Source: Lysinibacillus fusiformis (GTDB lineage: Bacteria > Bacillota > Bacilli > Bacillales_A > Planococcaceae). Taken from it: a DNA stretch of 64,000 nucleotides. Below are positions 52,443 to 61,587 of the stretch, one piece after another; position 1 is the stretch's first letter, and every line of letters starts with the position of its first letter. The DNA lies in contig NZ_CP041696.1 of the NCBI RefSeq assembly GCF_007362955.1, forward strand, positions 4,278,001-4,342,000. Reading direction: 5' to 3'. The notes under the pieces were generated by a model. It made no database searches. It saw only the letters and a list, made by a program, of their open reading frames with translations, and was not told the DNA's origin. The translations under genes were made by a program, and so were the position numbers.

Positions 52443-53438
52443 ATGAAAAAAATATTCAAAGTCGTAAAGAAAATGACGATGTGGTTTTTAGCGGTTATCC
52501 TGCTTGGAGTAGTATCAATATTTAGTTATCATCACTATCAGTTAGGTAAGGAATCTGCACTAATTAAAAGTAAGGGGTCACTCGTTAGGATCAATGATAA
52601 AAATATAAATGTCTATCACGAGGGCAACGGCAAAGACACGTATGTATTTATGGCGGGTTCAGGGATTGCTGCTCCTGTATATGAAATGAAAGGACTGTAT
52701 CGCAAGTTTTCAAAGGAAAATAAGATTGCCGTCATTGAAAGAGCTGGGTATGGCTACAGTGATGTGTTTAACGATGACAGGAATATCGATACCGTGTTAG
52801 AGCAAACGAGGGAAGCGCTCATCCTAAGTGGAAATATGCCTCCATATATTTTAATGCCACACTCGCTATCAGGAATGGAAGCAATTTATTGGGCGCAAAA
52901 ATATCCACAAGAAATCAAGGCCATTATTGCTATGGATATTGGTTTACCTGCACAATACGTAACGCATAAGATGAATTCATGGACAATTAGAGGAATCAAT
53001 CTGTTAACGAAAGTTGGCTTGCATCGACTAGTGCCTTCAACGACCTACAATCCTGAAGTAATGAAGCAATCTTTTTTAACGGACGAGGAAAAAGAACTAT
53101 ATAAAGCCATCTCTTTTAAACAATTTTTTAATCATGATATGAAAGAAGAGTTATTACATGCTTATGAAAATGGTCAAAAATCAATAAATCTTCCGATACC
53201 AAAAGAAACACCTATTTTATTTATTGATGCCATTGCTGAACAATATAAAAACTCGAAATATACCAAACAAAAAAACAAAGATTATGAGAAACTTGCTGGA
53301 CAATTAGAAATAGCAGATGTCATAAAGATTAGTGGCACACACAGTATTTATTTATATAAACCTGATGAGATTTACGATCTTACCATAGAATTTATCCACA
53401 CAAAAATCGAAATCGACGAGAAAGAAAGGCCGAAGTGA
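52443..53438 (+). CDS. Membrane-anchored alpha/beta hydrolase
   Basis: A 331-residue protein with an N-terminal membrane anchor (residues about 11-29, TMWFLAVILLGVVSIFSY) and an extracytoplasmic hydrolase domain: FMAGSGIAAP, ERAGYGYSD, and an elbow at MPHSLSGMEAIYW, where the usual GHSxGG is P-H-S-L-S-G. The histidine is in SGTHSIY. It heads a three-gene operon with a response regulator and a histidine kinase (one-base and four-base overlaps), so the three gene products probably act together at the envelope. Confidence 0.85.
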   Translation: MKKIFKVVKKMTMWFLAVILLGVVSIFSYHHYQLGKESALIKSKGSLVRINDKNINVYHEGNGKDTYVFMAGSGIAAPVYEMKGLYRKFSKENKIAVIERAGYGYSDVFNDDRNIDTVLEQTREALILSGNMPPYILMPHSLSGMEAIYWAQKYPQEIKAIIAMDIGLPAQYVTHKMNSWTIRGINLLTKVGLHRLVPSTTYNPEVMKQSFLTDEEKELYKAISFKQFFNHDMKEELLHAYENGQKSINLPIPKETPILFIDAIAEQYKNSKYTKQKNKDYEKLAGQLEIADVIKISGTHSIYLYKPDEIYDLTIEFIHTKIEIDEKERPK

Positions 53439-54109
53439 TGAAGGGATATAATATTTTAATTATTGAAGATGACTTAATGATTGGCGAATTGTTGCAAAAA
53501 ATATTACAACGCGAAGAGTATCAGGTATGTTGGAAAACAGATGGACAAGAAGTACTGACAATCATTTCACAGATGGATTTAGTTATAATGGATGTGATGC
53601 TACCAGGTGAAGACGGCTATCAATTAACAAAGAAAATCAAAAACCTAGGGTTAAATATTCCGATAATTTTTCTATCTGCCCGCAATGATATGGATAGCAA
53701 AATACAAGGGTTAACAATCGGAGAGGACTATATGACAAAACCTTTTGATCCGAGAGAGCTTCTACTAAGGATGCAAAAAATGTTACAACAACAGTATGGT
53801 ACGTTTTCGCAAATTAAACATCTCCATATTGATGCAGACAGTAGAAAAGTCTTTCATAATAACCTTCATCATGAGATTGCTTTTACGGCAATTGAACGTA
53901 AAATTTTCTTTTATTTATTTGAAAATAAGGATAGGGTATTAACAAAAGACCATTTCTTTGACTATTTATGGCCACTTGAAGATCGCAATCAAAATATCGT
54001 AAATGTCCACATTAAAAAAATACGCACAAAGATAAAAGATACATCTGGAGAGATTTTGCAAAATATTTATGGGGAAGGGTATAGATTAAATACCTATATA
54101 AAAAAATGA
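53438..54109 (+). CDS. OmpR-family response regulator
   Basis: A 223-residue regulator. Receiver domain with acidic pocket IIEDD, phospho-acceptor D52 (VIMDVMLPGEDGY) and K101 (MTKPFDP). Winged-helix DNA-binding domain from about residue 125 (FTAIERKIFFYLFENKDRVL, VNVHIKKIRTKI, YGEGYRL). The loop before K101 reads I-G-E-D-Y, one residue shorter than the usual G-A-D-D-Y. The ATG shares one base with the hydrolase stop codon. Confidence 0.92.
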   Translation: MKGYNILIIEDDLMIGELLQKILQREEYQVCWKTDGQEVLTIISQMDLVIMDVMLPGEDGYQLTKKIKNLGLNIPIIFLSARNDMDSKIQGLTIGEDYMTKPFDPRELLLRMQKMLQQQYGTFSQIKHLHIDADSRKVFHNNLHHEIAFTAIERKIFFYLFENKDRVLTKDHFFDYLWPLEDRNQNIVNVHIKKIRTKIKDTSGEILQNIYGEGYRLNTYIKK

Positions 54110-55104
54110 AATTAAAAACAAAATACCAATTATTATTAGTTTCGGCGATTATTAGTGTACCGTTAGTCTTGTTAGCGATTAGTATAATGATGTCAATCAT
54201 CTATGATATGATATTTAAGGCTAAAAATCAGAACATACCTTTTCATGAGTCATTTGCCTATCCTACAATGCTAATCGTATTTTTTTTATCTCTACTCTTG
54301 TTAGCCTTTTTGTTTTCCAAATCGATCAATTCCTTACTAAATAAAGTCAATATTTTAAACGAAACTATTCGCAATCTAGCGAGCGATGAGAACATCCCAC
54401 ATACGTTGAACGTTCAAAGTGAGGATGAGATGGGAGAACTCATTAAGTCGGTCAATATTTTAATAGAACGAACAACGTATCGAGAATTGGAACTTAAACA
54501 ACAGCAAGAGCTGCAAAAGGAATTATTAAATAAATTAAGACACGATATCAATACACCTTTAACGGCTATCAGTTTACAATTATATTATTTAGATATGTTC
54601 TATAAGGATCAACCCGAATTGGTAGAATCATTATACAAACAAATTCAATATATCGCCGATTTAACGAATGAATTTAATATACAATCTATGGATAGGATAG
54701 AGAATTCTTATATTGTAAATGATGAAGTAAATGTCAATGACTTAATGGGAATCATGTTAAAAAAATGGAGTTACTTATACAGTATTCATGACATTGAATT
54801 AGTCTATCGTCCATATGATACCGATTTAGTATGGATGAGTAATGCTTTGTGGCTGCAAAGGTTATTTGATAACATTTTTCAGAACACCTTGAAACATTCA
54901 CAGGCTAGGAAACTTGAAGTAAGCATTACCGATAGTATTGTTTCCATTTGTGATAATGGAATAGGATTCGATGTCAACAGTAAGAGCACTGGGCTTGGAT
55001 TAAGGATAATAGAAGAGATAGCTCAAATTCTCAATATCACCTATACGATACAGTCGAATAAAGATGGTACTGTATTTTGTTTTACAAACAACATTGATAT
55101 CTAA
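54106..55104 (+). CDS. Sensor histidine kinase
   Basis: A 332-residue kinase: two membrane helices (about residues 8-34 and 54-71) with a short outside loop of about 20 residues, a HAMP-like linker, H146 in RHDINTPLTAI, N-box NIFQNTLKHS, G1 DNGIGFD and G2 GLGLRI. The tiny outside loop suggests it senses the membrane or a partner protein, such as the hydrolase of the same operon, rather than a soluble ligand. ATGA overlap with the regulator gene. Confidence 0.92.
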   Translation: MKLKTKYQLLLVSAIISVPLVLLAISIMMSIIYDMIFKAKNQNIPFHESFAYPTMLIVFFLSLLLLAFLFSKSINSLLNKVNILNETIRNLASDENIPHTLNVQSEDEMGELIKSVNILIERTTYRELELKQQQELQKELLNKLRHDINTPLTAISLQLYYLDMFYKDQPELVESLYKQIQYIADLTNEFNIQSMDRIENSYIVNDEVNVNDLMGIMLKKWSYLYSIHDIELVYRPYDTDLVWMSNALWLQRLFDNIFQNTLKHSQARKLEVSITDSIVSICDNGIGFDVNSKSTGLGLRIIEEIAQILNITYTIQSNKDGTVFCFTNNIDI

Positions 55105-55125
55105 TGTACTTTGGAAGCGGTAATT

Positions 55126-55163
55126 AAAACCAATGGCATACGTACAACGCCGTTGGTTTTTTT
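55126..55163 (+). terminator. Two-component operon terminator
   Basis: AAAACCAATGGC and GCCGTTGGTTTT around an eleven-base loop, then T residues. The rest of the 55164-55410 gap shows no gene. Confidence 0.75.
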
Positions 55164-55410
55164 ACATCTATTTTTTGCCGTTGTCAGAATAGCAATCCCC
55201 AAACAATGTGAATGGTTTCAGATGAAAATGATAGATATTTAATGATGATTATCCTTGAACAACTATAAGTATGACATTGGAAATTTTTCCACAGGGAGTA
55301 ACCCTAAGTGTCAAAAATAAAGTGGACCAATGCTTCGGCATTTCTGTATTAATATTGGAATTGTCTATGCAATGAATTTCAAAACAAATTGAGGAAGTAA
55401 ACTATAGAAA

Positions 55411-55434
55411 GGGTCACACGGAGGAAGGTGACCC
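55411..55434 (-). terminator. Terminator of yjcZ copy 1
   Basis: GGGTCAC and GTGACCC around a ten-base loop, 75 bases beyond the minus-strand stop. On the minus strand it is followed by TTTCTAT. Confidence 0.5.
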
Positions 55435-55509
55435 TAACTAAAAAAACTGGAGGTGTAAGGCTAAATTAGAATTAACCTACTATGAACTATGAGCAACGGA
55501 TTAGAAAGG

Positions 55510-55635
55510 TTAGTAGGATCTATGCATGAAACTAGCGCCGACAATAATTAGAAGAATAAATAGAACGACAATTAGGGCGAATTTTGAACCAGAACCAGAG
55601 CCGTAGCTACTGTTATCATAATTTTGATTTCCCAT
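55510..55635 (-). CDS. YjcZ-family sporulation miniprotein, copy 1
   Basis: A 41-residue peptide: a polar glycine/serine/tyrosine start (MGNQNYDNSSYGSGSG), one membrane helix (FALIVVLFILLIIVGASF) and a short tail M-H-R-S-Y. This is the signature of the YjcZ/YhcN-neighbour family of small spore membrane proteins. GGAGGGAAATTGAT precedes the ATG. A second copy is at 56016. Confidence 0.85.
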   Translation of the reverse strand: MGNQNYDNSSYGSGSGSKFALIVVLFILLIIVGASFMHRSY

Positions 55636-55915
55636 ATCAATTTCCCTCCTTTCTACAATCTATAATATGTGGAGTTATAGAAAGGAAAGGCGGTATTCAT
55701 CTAATCAGTATCTCCTTTTGAAAAACGTATTTGAGAAAGGGACGTAAAGGTGATTTGAAATTGAAAGGAGATTGATAATAAGTCTATTTTAAAATAATCA
55801 ATAATTTTTAAAAATATATACCTAAATGATATGAATGTAATAACATTGGGAATTCAAAGGAGTGCAGGATGATAGACTTTTACCTTGTTTCGAACAATAT
55901 CTGGAAGGTGAAAAA

Positions 55916-55937
55916 GGTCACTCTGGCAAAAGTGACC
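55916..55937 (-). terminator. Terminator of yjcZ copy 2
   Basis: GGTCACT and AGTGACC around an eight-base loop, followed on the minus strand by TTTTTCACC. Confidence 0.5.
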
Positions 55938-56015
55938 CTGAAATAAGGAGGTGTAAGGCTAAGTTAGCTTTAACCTATTATTTATTACTATAGGTAACTA
56001 CAGGGGCTTTTAAAA

Positions 56016-56162
56016 CTAATACATGAAAGTAGCGCCGACAATAATTAGAAGAATGAATAGGACAACGATTAGAACGAATGTTGAGCTATTGTCTTTGCCA
56101 TAATCCATGCCATAGCCTCCGCAGTAACTATTATAATTACCTACATTTCCGGAGTATCCCAT
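56016..56162 (-). CDS. YjcZ-family sporulation miniprotein, copy 2
   Basis: A 48-residue peptide ending in the same helix as copy 1 (VLIVVLFILLIIVGATFMY) but with a longer tyrosine/glycine-rich head (N-Y-N-S-Y-C-G-G-Y-G-M-D-Y-G-K) that includes one cysteine. AAAGGAGGG precedes the ATG. The 3' half is nearly identical in DNA to copy 1 while the head has diverged. Confidence 0.85.
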   Translation of the reverse strand: MGYSGNVGNYNSYCGGYGMDYGKDNSSTFVLIVVLFILLIIVGATFMY

Positions 56163-56261
56163 AAAAATCCCTCCTTTCTACAACCTATAATATGTATGTT
56201 TGTTGAAAAGATAGGTGTCATTCATCCAAACAATAGCTCTCTTCGTTTAGAATTTTGGTAT

Positions 56262-56876
56262 GTCAACACTGAACTGGACAAAAATTATAAGGCCTGTTGC
56301 TTGAATTCCACTGGTGTTAAATAGCTAGTGTTCCGTGAATTCGAATGGTATTGAACCAATGAACAGTATCGTCAAGTTCAAGAGTAGAGAAATGTTCTCC
56401 GTTAGCGAATTCGATTTTAAATACCTTAAACATCGCTTCACCCACGGCGTTATTATAAGGGCATCCCTTCATGCTCAGGGATCGCTGGATTCCGAATGTT
56501 TCTAGGGCTTTTGAAATGAGCTTATTATCAAACTCTTTTCTTTGGTCTGTATGAAACATTTGAATGTCGTTCAAGTTACCTCTAATACTTATTAGCGCTT
56601 GATAAACCAGCTCTGCTGTTTTATTTGCACCAGCACTACGGCCAATGATTTCACGATTGAAAAGGTCAACAAATGAGCATACATAATGCCATTTTTTTTC
56701 TGAAGCGGACATATGTTAAATCACTCCGATTCATCTTGCTCAAATTGACGCTGTAATTCATTTTTTACCTGTGCTTCATTACATGTTGATTTATGCGGTT
56801 TGTACAGTGCTACTGTATAGCTTGATACTAGTCCAAGAACTGTCATTAAACGACCAATTCGACGACGTGATACGTG
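56262..56876 (-). mobile_element. IS3-family (IS150-like) remnant
   Basis: The right end TGTCAACACTGAACTGGACA (56262-56281) is typical of IS3-group elements. Transposase-coding sequence runs leftward from about 56876. No left end or orfA is visible, and the remnant stops next to the LysR gene. Confidence 0.8.
56285..56876 (-). pseudogene. Degenerate IS3 OrfB transposase
   Basis: Three pieces in different frames: HVSRRRIGRLMTVLGLVSSY and A-L-Y-K-P-H-K-S-T-C-N-E; then KKWHYVCSFVDLFNREIIG, MFHTDQRKEFDNKL, RSLSMKGCPYNNAVGEA, WFNTIRIHGTL; then YLTPVEFKQQAL after a frameshift. The segment holding the first catalytic Asp (usually S-D-L-T-Y) is deleted. The D of HTDQRKEF and the E of GEAMFK remain. 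Not functional. Confidence 0.85.
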
Positions 56877-57003
56877 CTTATATGCGCAGGACATAACATA
56901 AGTGAAAAGTTGTTTATAATGAAAAAAACAGAATTGACTATAATCGAATCTAGTAAAAGTGTGTTTTAATAGTTCCTCTTTTAAAAAGCACTTTTCTTTT
57001 TTA

Positions 57004-57879
57004 TCATCGTACTTCTTTTGCAGGTTCAAGAATCGATTCAATGACCTTTTTTAGTTGCAAAATAGTAGGATCATCACTTTCGTTCTTCTTGTAAATGAAA
57101 ACGGTGTTAATGACATTTTCCAACTGTTGCAATCTGTAAGAATGTATATTTGAATAATTATAAAGGTCCATTAGCTTTGAATTTAACACAGCAAGGGTAT
57201 TGTCTATTTGCAGAAAATCTAGAATACTACTAACGGATTTTATTTCTTTCATATTATAAGGAATTTGGTTATTCTTTAGCCATTCGACGATTGATCGCGT
57301 ATACATACAGCTTTTACTCAATACAAGTAGCGTAATCATTGGACGCTCATCAAAATTAATAATATGTTTGTCGTTTGAAATCACTTCGAACGTTTCCGTA
57401 GCTATATTGTCGTAGTTAAGGTCAGGATAGATTTTAACCGGTTTACTAGTGAGTGCACAATTCATTTCGGCATTATGTACTTTTTCATTTAAAGAATTAC
57501 TAGATTCAACAGTGAAATCTACATCCAATGGAATGTTATTCAAATTCAAGGCATGGACGATGGGCGCACCGTAAATCTTAATAGTTGTATGGGATGCTCC
57601 ACAGTTCACTTTTGTTGTCAATTCTTCTGAACGAATGGTTTGTAAAAATTCTTCATACTCCTGCGTAATAAGTTGTAAAAGGTTTCTATATTGAATGCCT
57701 ACTTCGGTAATTTTTAAGCCTTGGGGTGTACGTTTAAAAACAGCTTGGCCGATTTCTGCCTCCATTTTTTTTACTTTTGACGTAAGAGCAGATTGCGTAT
57801 AGTTAGTGATCTCAGCAGATTTACTTAAATTTTGACGGTGTAATAATTCAATTTTTAATGCAATTTCTTCGATGTTCAT
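57004..57879 (-). CDS. LysR-type transcriptional regulator
   Basis: A 291-residue regulator. The helix-turn-helix lies in E-I-A-L-K-I-E-L-L-H and SAEITNYTQSALTSKVKKME, with the A-V-F-K-R-T-P-Q-G-L wing. The co-inducer domain is more divergent than usual. It faces the MFS gene with 150 bases between, containing a 7-13-7 inverted repeat, so it most likely controls that transporter. Its 3' end abuts the IS3 remnant. Confidence 0.85.
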   Translation of the reverse strand: MNIEEIALKIELLHRQNLSKSAEITNYTQSALTSKVKKMEAEIGQAVFKRTPQGLKITEVGIQYRNLLQLITQEYEEFLQTIRSEELTTKVNCGASHTTIKIYGAPIVHALNLNNIPLDVDFTVESSNSLNEKVHNAEMNCALTSKPVKIYPDLNYDNIATETFEVISNDKHIINFDERPMITLLVLSKSCMYTRSIVEWLKNNQIPYNMKEIKSVSSILDFLQIDNTLAVLNSKLMDLYNYSNIHSYRLQQLENVINTVFIYKKNESDDPTILQLKKVIESILEPAKEVR

Positions 57880-57935
57880 TTAGTATGTCACACACCCTAT
57901 TAAAATTTTTGATGGGGTCTATCATTTTCCTCCAT

Positions 57936-57962
57936 TTTACGCTTTGTCGTAGCCAGCGTAAA
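57936..57962. promoter_or_regulatory. LysR operator candidate
   Basis: TTTACGC and GCGTAAA separated by 13 bases, centred between the divergent LysR and MFS genes. The T-N11-A pattern of LysR boxes fits inside it. Confidence 0.6.
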
Positions 57963-58029
57963 CTCTAGTTAACTTACATTATACCGCACAAATAAATCGG
58001 TGTAGTGGATAGATATTGGAGGAGCTTGG

Positions 58030-59226
58030 ATGAATACTTATTATAGATGGTTAATTGTATTGGTCGCTACACTTTCTCAAACAGCAGCAACTTTTGTTAC
58101 TTATGGGATGGGGCCAATCGCCACTTTTTATCAAATTGAATGGAATTTAACTTCATTACAAAGTGGATTTATCGTTTCAGCTGTGAATATTGGACCGCTG
58201 TTTTCCATGCTAGTGTTTGGTCATTTAATGGATAAAAGAGGAGAAAAACAAATTATCGGTTGGGGGTCTATTCTATTAGGGCTCTCGGCCTTAACACTTA
58301 TGATGGTAAATAGTTATTCAGTGTTGTTACTTTTATTAGTAGTCGTGGGAATCTGGTATGGAAGCGCACAAACTGGTGGAAGTACGGCCATCGTAAAATG
58401 GTTTCCGGACAAACATCGAGGGCTTGCTATGGGTATCCGACAGACGGGAATTCCAATAGGGGGGGCCTTAGCATCTGTCATCCTCACTTATACGTATCAT
58501 CAATTTGAGTTGTCGTCAGTTCATCTTGTACAAGGCATTGTTGCCATAGCGGGAGGCGTACTGTTCTTATTAGCGTATCAAGAACCAAAGCGTAGCAAGG
58601 CAATTGAATCTAAAGCAGTGTCATTTACAGAGAAAATGACATCAATCAAAAATAATAAAGGATTGTACCCAATATATATAGTAGGCATCACGATGATGTC
58701 ATTACAAATGATCCTCATTGCTCATTTCATGAGTTATTTGCATCAAGAAGGTAGTTATTCATTAACCGATGCAGGCATGTATTTAAGTTTACTATTAATT
58801 GGCGGTATGATAGGAAGAGTAGTCATTGCGTGGATGAGTGATCAATTCTTTGAGCACAATAGAGAAAAATTATTGTTCGTTGTAATGGTTTTCACAGTTA
58901 TTTTTACCGCAATGTTGCCATTTGTTATGCGAATGGAGATGGTCATGCTCTTATTTTGTTTCTTCTTAGGCTTCGTCGTAATTGGCTGGTATTCATTGTT
59001 TATAGCTTGTGTAACAGAGCAATCCGACCCCGGTTATGTAGGCTTAACAGTGAGTGCTGCTTTAACTTTAAATCAAATTTTCATCGTCATTGCACCAACT
59101 TTGTATGGTTTCATGGTCAATGTATTACATAGCTATCAATTAGCACTGAATATTGTTGCAATCGCTGTAGCGTTAGGGGCGATGAATCTATACAGAGCTA
59201 CGAAAAGTAATAACAAGACCATTTAG
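58030..59226 (+). CDS. MFS transporter (OxlT/MCT-like)
   Basis: A 398-residue, twelve-helix transporter. The loop between helices 2 and 3 reads G-H-L-M-D-K-R-G-E-K (MFS motif A), and the helix 4-5 region reads KWFPDKHRGLAMGIRQTGIPIGG, both typical of the oxalate/formate and monocarboxylate-like branch. It exports or exchanges a small organic anion, with the substrate unknown. GGAGG lies before the ATG. Divergent from its probable LysR regulator. Confidence 0.88.
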   Translation: MNTYYRWLIVLVATLSQTAATFVTYGMGPIATFYQIEWNLTSLQSGFIVSAVNIGPLFSMLVFGHLMDKRGEKQIIGWGSILLGLSALTLMMVNSYSVLLLLLVVVGIWYGSAQTGGSTAIVKWFPDKHRGLAMGIRQTGIPIGGALASVILTYTYHQFELSSVHLVQGIVAIAGGVLFLLAYQEPKRSKAIESKAVSFTEKMTSIKNNKGLYPIYIVGITMMSLQMILIAHFMSYLHQEGSYSLTDAGMYLSLLLIGGMIGRVVIAWMSDQFFEHNREKLLFVVMVFTVIFTAMLPFVMRMEMVMLLFCFFLGFVVIGWYSLFIACVTEQSDPGYVGLTVSAALTLNQIFIVIAPTLYGFMVNVLHSYQLALNIVAIAVALGAMNLYRATKSNNKTI

Positions 59227-59314
59227 TTTTGGATGCGATTTAGGATATTATTGGTTTTTTTACAGAATATGCTTATAATATAAATGAAAATGGCAGCTAA
59301 CGGAGGGATCAATG

Positions 59315-59710
59315 ATGGAATACAAAGAAGATAAAAGTTCCATTTGGATTGAGGCAAGTCTAGAAACGGTTTGGCACGCTATTACGGAGGCGCAGCAGCT
59401 AACGAAGTGGTATGCACCAGGCTCAACATGGGAAATCCCTCGTTTAGAAGCAGGTGAACAGATTATTTTTACGTTAATGCCGAATGGTCATAATCAATTG
59501 GCTGAAAAGTTACCGATGACCTTAACGATAAAAAATGTAAGGTTCCATCAGGAGTTTTCATTTTACCTAGAAATACCAGAAACCCTTATAGCTATTACTA
59601 TGGTAGAGGAAATGGGTGGAACAACAGTGGCTTTTAACATGAACGGTTATGAGGCATCGCTCGCCAATTTAAAGGCTTTGTTAGAGGGAAATGAAATCCC
59701 TTATGTGTAA
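59315..59710 (+). CDS. SRPBCC/AHSA1-type ligand-binding protein
   Basis: A 131-residue START-like domain: I-W-I-E-A-S-L-E-T-V-W-H-A-I-T near the start, L-T-K-W-Y-A-P-G-S-T-W-E, and the final TTVAFNMNGYEASLANLKAL helix. Such proteins bind hydrophobic ligands or act as Aha1-like co-factors. The ATG codons at 59312 and 59315 are both possible behind GGAGGG. A terminator follows at 59750. Confidence 0.85.
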   Translation: MEYKEDKSSIWIEASLETVWHAITEAQQLTKWYAPGSTWEIPRLEAGEQIIFTLMPNGHNQLAEKLPMTLTIKNVRFHQEFSFYLEIPETLIAITMVEEMGGTTVAFNMNGYEASLANLKALLEGNEIPYV

Positions 59711-59749
59711 TGAAAAATCGTGAATGATTTTAAATTCGTTCAACAATTT

Positions 59750-59791
59750 AAGTTTCATGGAAAAATGTTTATTTTTTCATGAAACTTTTTT
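59750..59791 (+). terminator. Rho-independent terminator
   Basis: AAGTTTCATG and CATGAAACTT around an AT-rich loop, then TTTT. Confidence 0.75.
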
Positions 59792-59950
59792 ATTGTTTAA
59801 CGGTCTAACTACAAATGCTTTGTCATTGGTTTGATTTTGGTAAAAGGGTTTTAGTCTAGGAAGAAAGCTCAAGCAGTTTATTCAGTTGGCTGTGGATGTC
59901 GACTGAATCAGTATTACGCCGAGGGAATTAATAAGGAGGCGAGCACATTG

Positions 59951-60481
59951 ATGAAAGAGCACAAGGATGCTTGCTTATCAAACGCGATGGCACTTTATGG
60001 AGATTATTTAGTGCGTGTTTGTTACACATATGTGCAAGACTGGGCCATAGCCGAAGATATGGTGCAAGATACATTCGTAAAGTACTATGAAAAAATGGAG
60101 CAATTTCGTGAACAATCATCCGTAAAAACTTATTTGTATCGAATAGCGCTAAATAACTGCCATAGCTATCTTGCAAGTTGGCGTTATAAAAAGCTGCAAG
60201 TAATTGATTACTGGCACAAATTAATCGGCCATGCGGTTGATCCAGTTCATAAAGTGATTGCAAGCGAGTCTGATGTCATGTTGGTTTTGGCTATTGAAAA
60301 GCTTCCAACAAAATACAAGGATGTATTACTGCTATATCACTTTGCGGAGTTATCGTTAAAGGAAGTTTCAGAAACGTTAAAGATGCCAGAAAACACGGTT
60401 AAAACAAGGTTAAGACGAGCGCGTCAAATGATTGGTGTAACACTTCTGGAGGAGGGATTTGAATATGGATCAGATTCGTAA
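59951..60481 (+). CDS. ECF-type RNA polymerase sigma factor
   Basis: A 176-residue sigma factor. Region 2 is seen in L-V-R-V-C-Y-T-Y-V and AEDMVQDTFVKYYEK, and region 4 in LPTKYKDVLLLYHFAELSLKE with the helix-turn-helix MPENTVKTRLRRARQM. It redirects RNA polymerase to envelope-stress-type promoters. The ATG at 59951 is eleven bases from AAGGAGG, and the TTG at 59948 is an equal candidate. It overlaps its membrane partner by 17 bases. Confidence 0.9.
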   Translation: MKEHKDACLSNAMALYGDYLVRVCYTYVQDWAIAEDMVQDTFVKYYEKMEQFREQSSVKTYLYRIALNNCHSYLASWRYKKLQVIDYWHKLIGHAVDPVHKVIASESDVMLVLAIEKLPTKYKDVLLLYHFAELSLKEVSETLKMPENTVKTRLRRARQMIGVTLLEEGFEYGSDS

Positions 60482-61373
60482 TGCTATCAATAATGTCTAT
60501 AAAACGGGCAAATTTTCAGATGAAAATCGAGCGAAGGTCTTTCAAAATATTCAACAAAAAAGAAAACCTCCCTTAACACCTATCCTACTAACTGTATTAT
60601 TATCAGCGTGTTTGCTATTAGGACTAAATATGCTTCTTTTTCAACATGACATTGACAACATCTTTCAATCACATACAGCTACTGTGGTAGATTCAGATCT
60701 TTATCCTGAAAAATCTGGAAAGGTAAAAGATTTTTCAGTGCTTATGCAACCATGGATGATTGTAGGGATAATAGGTATTGTTGTGTTATTTATCTTCGCA
60801 CTATATGCATTGACGAAGAAGTGGTTGTGGCGTGCATTGCTGTGTGTAATCATCATTATTGCAATTTTAGGCAATATGTCTGAACGAATCGGTTATCTTT
60901 TTTACGTAAAGAATGAAGCCGACATAATTAAGACAATGCAGTCTGGTGTATTACCAATAGGGAACGCTGAAGATATCCTTTTAAACGACACAATCACTAT
61001 CCATCAATACCGAATGAGTTATTTTACAACCGGTGATATTCGAGGTATTGCTATATTTCAACATGATGGTAAAGGCTTTAAATTAGAGCACGCTGATCTT
61101 AGCACACAGCATAATATGCAATCCATTCATGTGCCTGATATTCGACGTATTATTATTCCAATACTTGAAGGTCATGCTTATGAGCAACTGGTGATACAGA
61201 TTAATACAGAGCGTATTGAGGTAGCAATTGATGCTAATCGTGCACAATTAGTGGTAGTACCTTATGAGACAGAAGCGAATGATTTGGAAATTACTGTTCA
61301 AGCTGCTGATCATGAAGGGAATGTCTTCAAGCTTTATGAACCGTCAAACATTTTCACTTATCCTGATAATTGA
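60465..61373 (+). CDS. Membrane partner (anti-sigma-like) of the ECF sigma factor
   Basis: A 302-residue protein: a short cytosolic N-terminus (about 35 residues), a first helix (LTPILLTVLLSACLLLGLNML), two more helices near residues 98-140, and a C-terminal beta-rich extracytoplasmic domain of about 140 residues. There is no zinc-binding HxxxCxxC motif. The coupled start inside the sigma gene suggests it holds or releases the sigma factor, though the three-helix topology is unusual. ATG 60465 lies eight bases from GGAGGAGGG. Confidence 0.75.
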   Translation: MDQIRNAINNVYKTGKFSDENRAKVFQNIQQKRKPPLTPILLTVLLSACLLLGLNMLLFQHDIDNIFQSHTATVVDSDLYPEKSGKVKDFSVLMQPWMIVGIIGIVVLFIFALYALTKKWLWRALLCVIIIIAILGNMSERIGYLFYVKNEADIIKTMQSGVLPIGNAEDILLNDTITIHQYRMSYFTTGDIRGIAIFQHDGKGFKLEHADLSTQHNMQSIHVPDIRRIIIPILEGHAYEQLVIQINTERIEVAIDANRAQLVVVPYETEANDLEITVQAADHEGNVFKLYEPSNIFTYPDN

Positions 61374-61387
61374 AAACAGCAACAATC

Positions 61388-61421
61388 ACTGAACGCCAAT
61401 CGTTGGGGGTTCAGTTTTTTT
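61388..61421 (+). terminator. Sigma operon terminator
   Basis: ACTGAAC and GTTCAGT with a CC/GG extension, then seven T residues. Confidence 0.8.
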
Positions 61422-61587
61422 GTATGATTGCATATCAATGAAAGGATGATTATAAAGATTAAATCTAAAACATGCACTTACTACGTCTGAGGTCTTAGAT
61501 GAAATTAAAGCGGAGGGTCGTTTTAATTAATTTGATATTTCGATAAAATGGATTTATTGGAAGATTATATATCTGGAGGGAATTAAT

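Larger units (their letters stand above)
55449..55967. repeat. Direct repeats flanking the duplicated yjcZ region
   Basis: GGAGGTGTAAGGCTAA-type sequences at 55449-55469 and 55947-55967 differ at one base in 21. Each lies just beyond the terminator hairpin of a yjcZ copy. With the matching hairpins and genes they show a duplication of about 280 bp at a spacing near 500 bp. The 55636-55915 stretch between copies holds only the copy 1 promoter region. Confidence 0.75.
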
